Part shown: piece after piece, positions 17,210 to 26,529 of the stretch
Layout: each line of letters starts with the position of its first letter
How positions within the stretch are numbered: position 1 is the stretch's first letter
IMG/VR virus record: IMGVR_UViG_3300050015_000398
Span: 1 to 47,360 of that record
From: a virus
Reading direction: 5' to 3' (one strand)
DNA length: 47,360 bases
Translations under genes and position numbers: made by a program
The notes under the pieces: generated by a model
Told to the model about the DNA's origin: nothing
The model's input: only the letters and a program-made list of their open reading frames with translations
The model's database searches: none

Positions 17210-18079
17210 ATGACAGGCGAAGTAGAAATAGATGGATGGTCAATAAGTGAAATCTACGGTTTTGTGATAGGGGATGGGAGTTATGAGAATCTCGTTCAAT
17301 TCCCGCCATTAAAACCACCAAAGGTAAACAACTGGATAGAAGAAAATGGAATCGACGTTGACTTAACAGCGCCGAAACTTGCCGCCAATGATATCGAAAT
17401 CAAATTTGTAAGCGTTTCCAGAACATCCAATCTGCCAGGATTAATATGGTTATTAGAGACGACCATCTCCACCAACAAAGCATATCATTCATTCAACTTT
17501 ATAGATCTCGGAATTACTAAATCGCTTCGTTTGCTGGAACATAGCGCAAATGTAGGCACGAATTCACATCTGCGGCAAATCACGCTGAGATTCAGCGACG
17601 ACCTCCCTTTTAATGATTATGATCCTATAAGTCCCGAAAGCACTATAACTCGAAATACAGTATACGCCATTGATTCTGCTCCATTTACAGATTATAACGT
17701 TTTGATTTTGGAAGGAACCGATGAAGAAATTACCAAAGAACCTCCGGTAAAGGAAAACCTGAAAGTTGACATATCAATAGAGAACGGAGTGACCTATGAT
17801 CCCAAAAATGTCACATGGGACGCAAAGGACGTGAACATAAAATGCCTGATGCTGGCCACATCAAATACCCAATTCGGTCGGAATTTAAATGCGTTGTTAT
17901 ACCAACTAATACAGCCAGATCTTCATGTCTTTGGATTTGGAAATGAAGATTATGATTTTTATTATAAATCCATGAGAGTAGATAGATTTACAACATACAA
18001 AGGAAACGGAATATGGTGCGAATTTACATTAGTGCTTTGTTTTACAAACTATAAAGGAACCGGATCATACATACCATGA
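17210..18079 (+). CDS. distal tail (Dit-like) protein
   Basis: A 289-residue protein between the tape measure and the tail-tip adhesin, the Dit position. It begins with a beta-rich segment (EVEIDGWSISEIYGFVIGDG). A second beta domain ends with LVLCFTNYKGTGS. The C-terminal part also contains TSNTQFGRNLNALLYQLIQP. The last 4 bp overlap the next gene. The function is inferred from order and length. Confidence 0.65.
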   Translation: MTGEVEIDGWSISEIYGFVIGDGSYENLVQFPPLKPPKVNNWIEENGIDVDLTAPKLAANDIEIKFVSVSRTSNLPGLIWLLETTISTNKAYHSFNFIDLGITKSLRLLEHSANVGTNSHLRQITLRFSDDLPFNDYDPISPESTITRNTVYAIDSAPFTDYNVLILEGTDEEITKEPPVKENLKVDISIENGVTYDPKNVTWDAKDVNIKCLMLATSNTQFGRNLNALLYQLIQPDLHVFGFGNEDYDFYYKSMRVDRFTTYKGNGIWCEFTLVLCFTNYKGTGSYIP

Positions 18080-21000
18080 TATTACATTATAACAGCACAA
18101 CCAAAACCGTCAAAGTAAGCGATGAGAGCTACCGATACAGGAAAATAATGGCCGACGATGCCATTACCCTTATTTTTTCATTGCCCGAATATATCGACTT
18201 CCCAATTGGAACTTATACGGATGATCTGGTGACTCGATATACACTTTTGAGTCCGGCCAACTTCGTAAAGATAAACAGCCGGAACTACGAATACACCCTT
18301 ATCCTCGAAGCCGCAAAAGGGACGCTCTCGAAATACATATTCAGAGACATAGCATCACATCGTTTGAAATTTCCACTCACGGTCAAACCGCAGGAATTTG
18401 TACAGCTTCTTGTTGACAACCTAAATCGACAAGATAGCGGATGGACGGTCGGAACTTGCATCGAGGCAAACGATATCAATATCAATTTTTCATTCAATAC
18501 TTGCGCTGAAGCACTGCAAATGATAGCAGACGCATTTAAGACAGAATGGGAAGTGGCAGGAAAAGTTATCAATTTACAAAAAGTAGAATATAATAAAAGT
18601 ACTCCTCTCGAATTAAAATACGGAAAAGATAATGGTATTATTAGTGGAGTCAAGAGACAAAACAATAATACCACCGACAAAGCCATCGACGTGTTATACA
18701 CCCAGGGTGGAGAGAAGAACATCGATCCATCTACATATTTAAGTCCCCTTCTTTTATTACCAATCAGCCAGACATACGACCTGGACGATGAACATTCGTA
18801 CATAACCGATGCCGATGGCTTCTCATTAAAAAAAGTAGGAAATACTATCGCAACACCAAATGAAGGAAGCCTGGACTGTTCGGAAATCTACCCATCCAGA
18901 GAAGGAACAATCTCCGAAGTTGTGGCTGTTGACATTTTACAGAATTTCTATGATTTTATTGATACCAGCATACCAGACGATCTCGATTATGCCGATTATC
19001 AAATTGCCGGAGAAAAAATGACCGTGATATTCCAAAGCGGAATGATTGCAGGAAAAGAATTTGAAATCAACTATTTTCATACAGTCATCGGAGAAAAATC
19101 AGCAAAACGATTTGAAATAGTCCCTCAAACGATTGATGGACAAATAATGCCCAATGAGACCTTCAAACCAGTCGATACAGATAAGTACGCCGTCTTCCAT
19201 ATTGCAATGCCTGCAGCCTATCTTTGTGACGACCTGACACAAACCGGAGCCTCCTGGGATATGTTCAAAAAAGCAGCTCAGTATTTATCGGAAAACGAAA
19301 ATCCACATTTCACATTCGATGGACAACTTGATGGAATATGGGCTCAGGAAAACTGGATTAATATCGGCGGGAAAATTGTGCTTGGCGGTTATGCCTCATT
19401 GACAGATGACCAGTTCCAGACATCGGCCGTCCTGATTCGCATTGTTGGAATTAAGGATTATATCAATAAACCATACCAGCCACAAATAGAATTATCAAAC
19501 GTTCCGGTAGGAACATCGATAAGTACCGAACTCGGAAAAATAGCCACCACCGAGGTGACGATTGAGACAGCCAAAAATGAAGGCTTGCAATTTACAAAAA
19601 GGCAATACCAGAGCGTACAGGAAACTATGGACATGCTGAATGCAGCATTGCTGAATTATAGTGGATCCATTAACCCAATTACACTCCAGACCATGCAAGC
19701 CATCGTAGGAGATGAGAGTCTGCAGTTCCGATTTGTAACCAGCAAAACAACTCCAACAGAAATTGATCCCACAATTGTATGGACTGAATCAACGAAACTC
19801 CTGACCATAGGAGCAACTATCATCCAACACATGACGCTGGGGATTTCAACTCTTGGATCCAGCCACGAAGTAAGCGAATATTTATTCTGGAACATGGCCG
19901 CATTTACATCCCCAGCATTGACAGACGCAACCAAAAAATATTACCTATATGCCAAAGTAAGCAAAATCACGCAAACCGGAATATTTTATCTAAGCGAAAC
20001 ACCAATAGCAATCGAAGCATTGACCGGATATTATTACCTCCTCATAGGACTGATTAATTCGGAATTTGAAGACGATAGGAACATTTCACTCCTTTACGGA
20101 TTTACAGAAATCCTTCCAGGCCGGATAACGACAAACCGGATTCAGTCAGATGATGCATCAACTTATTTTGATCTCGTTAACGGCGAAATCGGTGGGAATA
20201 TTAAGTTTAAATCAGGCAATAATTATATTGAGGTAGGAACCGGAATCGCCGATGCTGTGAATAACATTCAGGTAGGCGGTCGAAACTTAGTTCAAAACAG
20301 TGACTTTGATAAAGGAACAACAATAGGGGAAGCGGTCGCTGACGGTTTTAGTGTTTATAATAATGATCCTGATAATGAACCTGTATCTCCATTTATAATT
20401 GCATCCGGAGGTGTCGATAATGGGAAATATCAACGGATTGAATGGGAAGGCGACCACCAATCAACTAAAGGTATTATTGGGAATATTGTTGAAAACTGGA
20501 AGCCAAACACCGAATATATTATCAGCTTTTGGGCAAAAGGTACGTCTCTGGATCCGTATCAGTTATTATTAGGTTGGGATACGTATCCATCTATATCGAC
20601 AACTATAAAGAATCCTGATATTCTGACTACATGGCAACAATATGTGTTCAAAATTAAATGGGGTGCAACGGTTGAGACAGAGGGTCATTTCTTTATTTAT
20701 GCAACTTATGGTGGCGATGGTGGCACGGTTGACTTTGATAAGCTAAAAATCGAGATAGGGAATGTCGCTACCGACTGGACTGAAGCGCCGGAAGACACGG
20801 CGGATGCTATAGCCGAAAATGTTTCGTTTATTGAAAGCATAAAATCCGAACTGCAAGGCCAGATCGATAAACAAATTACATCATGGTTTTATAACTATGG
20901 GGTAGACGAAAACGAAGTTCCTTTAACACCTACATTAGATAATTATCCTGTTGATGGCGATCCTGCAGGGGACTGGTCGACAAACGAACTTAAAAATAAC

Positions 21001-24000
21001 CACCTCGGCGATTTATGCTATGATCTTGATACAGGCCATTGTTTCAGGTTCGCTTTGAGTGGAACATACCAATGGGTACAGATTACCGATTCAGATTTTT
21101 TATTAGCGCTGGCCGCTGCAGCAGCAGCTCAGGATACTGCAGACGGTAAAAGGCGGGTTTTTACAGCCGAACCAACTACTCCATACGACGCCGGAGACCT
21201 CTGGGCCGGCGGATCAACCGGAGACTTAAAGAAATGTACTCAAGGCCGAGTACCAACAGGAACATCTCCTGTTCCAGATAACCACTTAACCGGAATATAT
21301 CAACCAGGCGACTGGGTACTTGCAACCAAATATACCGACGACACGGCGGTAACTAATTTAATTATTGGTGGAAGAAACCTATTACCTAATACCTTAGGAA
21401 CGTATCAAACAAAAACAATACCAAATGTAAATTATTGCTACTTTACAGAAATTCAAACATCATTAGCTGCTTGGGATTTAAAAGTCGGAGATGCTTTGAC
21501 TTATTCATTTATTGTTACCGATATGCCCGCTGGGGTAACTGCATTCGCATCGGTATTTTTAAAAGTTAATAACGTAGACACTTACCCAAATTGCGGTGTG
21601 CTTAAAAACAATGGAGACGTAAATACTTTCACGTTCACAATACCCGCATTGACAACGCAAATAGCATTTTTTGTAGGATTTACTGCCTTGGTAAATGGGA
21701 ATATACGATATAAATGTGTAAAAGTTGAAAGAGGTAGCAAGGCTACTGGGTGGACGCCCGCACCCGAAGATATTACGGCTGCTATTTCTGTAGCTCAGGC
21801 AGAAGCGGATGCGGCAAACGCCATTCTTGATGCTGTCATTGCCGATGGAACACTTTCAACGATTGAAAAAATAACAGAAAGGGCAAGATGGAATCAGATA
21901 GTCGCTGAAAAATCAACCATTAACACACAGGCTGGCTCTTTTAGCCTGACATCTGCAAATACTACATATAATAATGCTTTTGCTGCATTAGCAAATTATC
22001 TAAACGCCGGTAATACTTGGTCAAGTGGTTATCCAGCATGGTTGGCTGATACGACGCAAGACACAACAATAGTAGGAGCGGACTATAAAGCTGCGTGGGA
22101 CACTTATTTTGCTGCCTACGGGGTTCTTTTAAATGCAATTTCAACGGCTGCAAAACAAGCGGGAACGGATGCATCAACGGCTTTAAACCAGATCCTTTCT
22201 GATTTGGGTAATAATAATAAATTAACCTCAATTGAAAAAATGGTAGTGAAGTTGCAATGGGATATGATTGCGACTGAATACCCAACACTTTCATCGCAAG
22301 GGGAGGATATTCTGGGAGTAGCGGATGAATATGAAGATAGTTATAGTTATTTACATGATTATTTATTCTTGTCTCCAAATGGAATATTGTTAAATATGTC
22401 AACCACTTCGAACATTACAAAATCTGTATTTGATTCTAATTTTAATTTATATTATCAACGAAAAGCCCAACTTATATCGGAAATGTCGGCTATGGCAAAT
22501 TCAAGAGCTGCAGCTGCCCAAGTCACAGCAACGTCAGCAAATAATGCTGTCTTGGCGGTCATTGCAGATGGAACACTTTCAACGATTGAAAAAGCGAGTG
22601 AAACAGTACGGTGGAATGAAATTATATCAGAGAAAACAAACATAGATGCACAGGCAACATCCTTTTCAATAACAACCGCTAAAACAAATTATGATAATTC
22701 TTTTACTGCATTAGCAAATTATCTAAACGCCGGTAATACTTGGTCAAGTGGTCTGCCATCTTGGTTGGCTGACACAACCCACGACACAACAATAGTAAAC
22801 ACATCCCTTTATAAATCAAACTGGGCTACATATTACAGCACCAAAATACTTCTTTTAAATGCAATTTCAACGGCTGCAAAACAAGCGGGAACGGACGCCA
22901 GTGCTGCGCTGAATCAAATAATTACTGATTTAGGTACTGATGGACAATTATCTGTCATCGAAAAAGGAGTAGCTAAGGCTCAATGGGATTTAATCGCTGG
23001 GGATTATATCAACCTGACAAATAGCAGTGTAAATTTAGGAGTAAGCACGACAAACCTTGCATCTGCATACACCGCATTGTCCGCTTATCTGTTTTCAACC
23101 GGAGGTGGTATATTGGGAAATATGTTAATAACAAGTAATGCCGATTCTACTCCCGCATTTATAAAAGCCAATTTCGATGCTGCATTCAATTTATTTTACC
23201 AGCGAAAAGCCGAGTTATTAACAGCCATTTCACAGAAAGCGGTTGATAATTTGGTTATCGGGGGCTCGAACTTATTATACAATTCTGATTTTTCAAAAGG
23301 GTTGAATAATTGGAATGTCAATCTTGGTGGTAGTACTCCAGTTGAAACGATGGTAATTCCTCGAGGGTGGACAATTCCATTGGCTTATGCTCCTGTGGGT
23401 TCTGCCGGGTTGACACACTTAGTCAATGGATTAAGGTATAATCAGTCGACTCAAATTAATTTGCCGTTTAATGTCTGTTTTAATAATGTTCAGTATAGTT
23501 CTATTTTTGTAAACGATATAAGTTATATTACATTTGGTTCTGCTGTACAAACAGCCTCTTTCAGTGCTACAAGCCCGAATGTTCCGACGCTATTTATATC
23601 GGCGCATTCCCGAAATTACATAGTGAATTTGTATGCCGGCGTTCACCCTACAAAAAATAATATCTATGTTATCAGGTACGAGGGAAATGATTACAATGAC
23701 ACTCAAAAACCGCTGATTTGGGAAGCGTGGTTTTATAAAGAATCAGAAATAATTGATATTCATATTGTCGCTAATACAAATACTTCTACAAGCCCCGCGA
23801 GAGTTGATGGAATGTCTACTGGTAGTGCATGGATTTATTCGGGTGCTTTATTCTCAATAAATACCACGACAGGTTTACGGCTTAATCCCGTCTCATTGCC
23901 ATCTAATATTTTAAATTGTATTTCTGTTTTAGCACAGCATGAATGGGATGGGTTGAGGTATCAGTGGGCCTTTGGTATTGGAGTTAAATATACCCTTAGT

Positions 24001-25209
24001 TTTTGGATAAAATCAAGCCACGCCATGAACGTTGGATGTGGAGATGAATCGTATGGGTATGTTGCCGTGTCATCCACCACAACATGGCAAAAAATTGTAA
24101 AGACGTTTACCTCGGGAAGCCCGTCGAGTAATAATCTAATTTTCTATGCAGCAGCTGGACAAACAGGAATGATTTATCTGGCGAACGTTCAACTTGAAAT
24201 CGGGGATAAAGCAACCGATTACAAAAAGAACACCAATGAAATTGCTGTCGACGTAACACAATTCAATTTTCTTAAAGACGCATTATCGACAACTACTGAC
24301 ATTGACGGAGGCTTAATGGCTACGGCTTTGCTTCGCATGAAAGACCCGTCAAATAACTTCAACGGCGGATTGAGCGGGCTGAACGACAATGTTGGATTTT
24401 GGACGGGTGGAACTTATGCAGACGCTTTGTTGGATTCGACTAAAGCATTCAAAGCCATAATGTCCACAGGTAGACTTGATAAGAAAGATGGTTCGGGACA
24501 TGGAGCCAAAGGGAATTTTGCGTGGGATATAGGTGGTAATTTATTTATAAAAGGAATTTTAGATGCTATAAGTGGGGGAAATATAGGAGCTTTTAATATC
24601 ATCGGGAATAGTTTAACAACGGGGTCAATAGAATTTGGAGATACTCCGGTTGAAAGTTTGTCTTTATTATTATCACCTGTCAATGTTACAACTCCGGCAG
24701 TTATGGGTACAGGTGTAAATACACATGCGGCGTATATGGTTCTGACAATGCCATCCACCTTATCATTTAAGGTTACTACGACCTTATTAAGTTCAACCAC
24801 AGGGATGGGCTTTAATATATATATCAGAAAATACACATCGGGCTATAATTACGGGGGAGATGCAATTGTATTCTCAAGCTATCTTTCTCTTGGAACAGGG
24901 GAAACGGGTACTTATTCTGTTAGTTTGCCTGCGGGAAATTATTATATCTCTGTGGAATTAGCGGGTTCGAACACGGATAATATTTCTGTTAGTATAAATA
25001 GCCCGACAGATACAGGTACTATAACAGCGGCAGGGTATGTTTCTCAAAGCAAAATAGGAAACAATGGATTTTATTCATTTTGGGGAGCAACTTCTTACTT
25101 CTATTTTAGTTCAACGTATGGTTTTGAAGTACGATTTGGAAATTATGGATTACGGGCAACATCTGCTGGGTTGCAAAAGATGACGACAGGGACATGGGGT
25201 ACATTATAA
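18076..25209 (+). CDS. tail tip / receptor-binding adhesin with carbohydrate-binding-like modules
   Basis: A 2377-residue protein. Residues 1-~560 are Tal-like (tail tip hub: LILEAAKGTLSKYIFRDIAS, QEFVQLLVDNLNRQ). Three jelly-roll or carbohydrate-binding-like modules start with similar sequence: VGGRNLVQNSDFDKG near 732, IGGRNLLPNTLG near 1097 and IGGSNLLYNSDFSKG near 1728. Each ends with an L-x-x-V-x-x-E-x-G-x-x-x-T-D/G-W/Y motif. Between them is a duplicated ~241-residue helical module (residues ~1257 and ~1498). The C-terminus is beta-rich and Gly/Ser-rich. It would sit at the tail tip and bind surface glycans. No peptidase motif is recognised. Confidence 0.8.
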   Translation: MILHYNSTTKTVKVSDESYRYRKIMADDAITLIFSLPEYIDFPIGTYTDDLVTRYTLLSPANFVKINSRNYEYTLILEAAKGTLSKYIFRDIASHRLKFPLTVKPQEFVQLLVDNLNRQDSGWTVGTCIEANDININFSFNTCAEALQMIADAFKTEWEVAGKVINLQKVEYNKSTPLELKYGKDNGIISGVKRQNNNTTDKAIDVLYTQGGEKNIDPSTYLSPLLLLPISQTYDLDDEHSYITDADGFSLKKVGNTIATPNEGSLDCSEIYPSREGTISEVVAVDILQNFYDFIDTSIPDDLDYADYQIAGEKMTVIFQSGMIAGKEFEINYFHTVIGEKSAKRFEIVPQTIDGQIMPNETFKPVDTDKYAVFHIAMPAAYLCDDLTQTGASWDMFKKAAQYLSENENPHFTFDGQLDGIWAQENWINIGGKIVLGGYASLTDDQFQTSAVLIRIVGIKDYINKPYQPQIELSNVPVGTSISTELGKIATTEVTIETAKNEGLQFTKRQYQSVQETMDMLNAALLNYSGSINPITLQTMQAIVGDESLQFRFVTSKTTPTEIDPTIVWTESTKLLTIGATIIQHMTLGISTLGSSHEVSEYLFWNMAAFTSPALTDATKKYYLYAKVSKITQTGIFYLSETPIAIEALTGYYYLLIGLINSEFEDDRNISLLYGFTEILPGRITTNRIQSDDASTYFDLVNGEIGGNIKFKSGNNYIEVGTGIADAVNNIQVGGRNLVQNSDFDKGTTIGEAVADGFSVYNNDPDNEPVSPFIIASGGVDNGKYQRIEWEGDHQSTKGIIGNIVENWKPNTEYIISFWAKGTSLDPYQLLLGWDTYPSISTTIKNPDILTTWQQYVFKIKWGATVETEGHFFIYATYGGDGGTVDFDKLKIEIGNVATDWTEAPEDTADAIAENVSFIESIKSELQGQIDKQITSWFYNYGVDENEVPLTPTLDNYPVDGDPAGDWSTNELKNNHLGDLCYDLDTGHCFRFALSGTYQWVQITDSDFLLALAAAAAAQDTADGKRRVFTAEPTTPYDAGDLWAGGSTGDLKKCTQGRVPTGTSPVPDNHLTGIYQPGDWVLATKYTDDTAVTNLIIGGRNLLPNTLGTYQTKTIPNVNYCYFTEIQTSLAAWDLKVGDALTYSFIVTDMPAGVTAFASVFLKVNNVDTYPNCGVLKNNGDVNTFTFTIPALTTQIAFFVGFTALVNGNIRYKCVKVERGSKATGWTPAPEDITAAISVAQAEADAANAILDAVIADGTLSTIEKITERARWNQIVAEKSTINTQAGSFSLTSANTTYNNAFAALANYLNAGNTWSSGYPAWLADTTQDTTIVGADYKAAWDTYFAAYGVLLNAISTAAKQAGTDASTALNQILSDLGNNNKLTSIEKMVVKLQWDMIATEYPTLSSQGEDILGVADEYEDSYSYLHDYLFLSPNGILLNMSTTSNITKSVFDSNFNLYYQRKAQLISEMSAMANSRAAAAQVTATSANNAVLAVIADGTLSTIEKASETVRWNEIISEKTNIDAQATSFSITTAKTNYDNSFTALANYLNAGNTWSSGLPSWLADTTHDTTIVNTSLYKSNWATYYSTKILLLNAISTAAKQAGTDASAALNQIITDLGTDGQLSVIEKGVAKAQWDLIAGDYINLTNSSVNLGVSTTNLASAYTALSAYLFSTGGGILGNMLITSNADSTPAFIKANFDAAFNLFYQRKAELLTAISQKAVDNLVIGGSNLLYNSDFSKGLNNWNVNLGGSTPVETMVIPRGWTIPLAYAPVGSAGLTHLVNGLRYNQSTQINLPFNVCFNNVQYSSIFVNDISYITFGSAVQTASFSATSPNVPTLFISAHSRNYIVNLYAGVHPTKNNIYVIRYEGNDYNDTQKPLIWEAWFYKESEIIDIHIVANTNTSTSPARVDGMSTGSAWIYSGALFSINTTTGLRLNPVSLPSNILNCISVLAQHEWDGLRYQWAFGIGVKYTLSFWIKSSHAMNVGCGDESYGYVAVSSTTTWQKIVKTFTSGSPSSNNLIFYAAAGQTGMIYLANVQLEIGDKATDYKKNTNEIAVDVTQFNFLKDALSTTTDIDGGLMATALLRMKDPSNNFNGGLSGLNDNVGFWTGGTYADALLDSTKAFKAIMSTGRLDKKDGSGHGAKGNFAWDIGGNLFIKGILDAISGGNIGAFNIIGNSLTTGSIEFGDTPVESLSLLLSPVNVTTPAVMGTGVNTHAAYMVLTMPSTLSFKVTTTLLSSTTGMGFNIYIRKYTSGYNYGGDAIVFSSYLSLGTGETGTYSVSLPAGNYYISVELAGSNTDNISVSINSPTDTGTITAAGYVSQSKIGNNGFYSFWGATSYFYFSSTYGFEVRFGNYGLRATSAGLQKMTTGTWGTL
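21844..22894 (+). repeat. in-frame direct duplication inside the adhesin gene, 723-726 bp period
   Basis: Near-identical DNA blocks recur. GATGGAACACTTTCAACG is at 21844 and 22567. A >40-bp block starting CTGCATTAGC is at 21983 and 22706. A >40-bp block starting TTCTTTTAAATGC is at 22124 and 22850. Spacing is 723, 723 and 726 bp. The spacing keeps frame and corresponds to a ~241-residue helical module present twice. Confidence 0.85.
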
Positions 25210-25221
25210 ATAATAATCAAA

Positions 25222-25256
25222 ATGAGTATAACGTACTCATATTATTCATATATTTG
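25222..25256 (+). promoter_or_regulatory. promoter with dyad operator B, head of the fibre/lysis block
   Basis: The perfect dyad ATGAGTA (25222-25228), spacer TAACG, TACTCAT (25234-25240) is followed by TATATTTG at 25249-25256, an exact TAnnTTTG box. The dyad centre is ~18 bp before the box and covers the expected -33 position, which has no TTG. The gene start is 43 bp downstream at 25299. Confidence 0.75.
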
Positions 25257-25298
25257 CAAAGAAATAATTATTAAAACTGAATCAGCAACAGATAAGAT

Positions 25299-26528
25299 AT
25301 GAAAAAAATTAGAATAGGAAACGATTTCACATTACTCTGGGCAATCGAAAGGGATGGCGAGCCGGAAGACCTTGTTAGTGCTTCTGACAAAAAACTCACG
25401 ATCCGAACTGTCTACGATTCAAAAGAACTCCAGGTGAATATTGTAGACACGAATAAATTATCTATTGACTTCACACCGGAGATCATAACCAGGATAGCAG
25501 ATTATAACCTACTTTTTACCTACACATTGCCTGATATTGAACTTTCAGATCAAGACCGGAAGTGTTCCATTGACCTGGACTGTTTTACAATTGTCCCCAA
25601 TTCAGCATTGGCGGACGCTGCGGCAGATTTTAGTGTTACTTCTGACATGGCAATCGGATTTCATGGAGATAACGCCTTTATCGTTTGGCAAAAAATAGCA
25701 GGAAATGAAGATAAAACAGAGGATGATTATTTTGATTTTCTTCAACTCCCCGCCACCGAAGTAGCCGAAGCGGTTACCATAGCCGAAGGGTTGAGAGTAA
25801 TTGCAGAAGATGGGCGCGTAGAAGCCGAAGAATTACGAGTAACCGCCGAAGAAGGAAGAGTTTCAGTTTGGAATATCATTACAGGCTGGTATGATTCGGC
25901 TGTAAGTTGGTATAACGGCGCAGTTTCGGCAGTTTCACAGGCATTAGAGGATATTGCAACGGCTATCGGGCTATCTGAAACAGCCACAGGAAACGCACAG
26001 AACGCAGCCGATTTAGCAAATGAAAAAGCAGGATTAGCCGATGATGCCGCAAATGCAGCCAATCAGGCAGCCGAAGCGGTTGTTGACGGTCGGTCAGTTG
26101 AAATTCAGAACGGAAGCGGATATATTCAATGGCGATTAGTAGGCGATACGAACTGGACGAACATTATCAGCATAGCATCTATCACACCCGCTAATGCAAA
26201 AGAAGTTGAATTGCAGGTTGCAGGTGGATATATTCAATGGGAATTAACAGGTGGAAGTTGGACTAATTTGATTCAGGTAAGCACACTTGTAGGAGCAACA
26301 GGCAAAGGAATTACTTCAATCACCCGCACTTCGGGAAATGGTGCAGCGGGAACGACTGACACTTATACTATTACTTTTTCAGATAGTACAACTTCGACAT
26401 TTACGGTAGTGAATGGTGCAAACGCTTATCAATCTTATGTCAATACAACATCCGACAGTCCGGTTCTGACAGAAACTGAATGGAGTAATCAACTTACAGG
26501 AGTTTTAACTATTTTAAATTCAATCTAA
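25299..26528 (+). CDS. baseplate/tail fibre protein (BppU-like N-terminus)
   Basis: A 409-residue protein. The N-terminal ~130 residues (MKKIRIGNDFTLLWAIERDG) resemble upper baseplate proteins. A helical/coiled segment with repeated AEGLRVIAEDGR, AEELRVTAEEGR follows. An Ala-rich trimer-like stretch (NAADLANEKAGLADDAANAA) then leads to two copies of G-G/S-Y-I-Q-W-x-L (near 270 and 310). A C-terminal TDTYTITFSDSTTSTFTVVN module is common in fibres. It is the first gene after operator B and 1 bp from the next fibre gene. Confidence 0.7.
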   Translation: MKKIRIGNDFTLLWAIERDGEPEDLVSASDKKLTIRTVYDSKELQVNIVDTNKLSIDFTPEIITRIADYNLLFTYTLPDIELSDQDRKCSIDLDCFTIVPNSALADAAADFSVTSDMAIGFHGDNAFIVWQKIAGNEDKTEDDYFDFLQLPATEVAEAVTIAEGLRVIAEDGRVEAEELRVTAEEGRVSVWNIITGWYDSAVSWYNGAVSAVSQALEDIATAIGLSETATGNAQNAADLANEKAGLADDAANAANQAAEAVVDGRSVEIQNGSGYIQWRLVGDTNWTNIISIASITPANAKEVELQVAGGYIQWELTGGSWTNLIQVSTLVGATGKGITSITRTSGNGAAGTTDTYTITFSDSTTSTFTVVNGANAYQSYVNTTSDSPVLTETEWSNQLTGVLTILNSI

Positions 26529-26529
26529 A

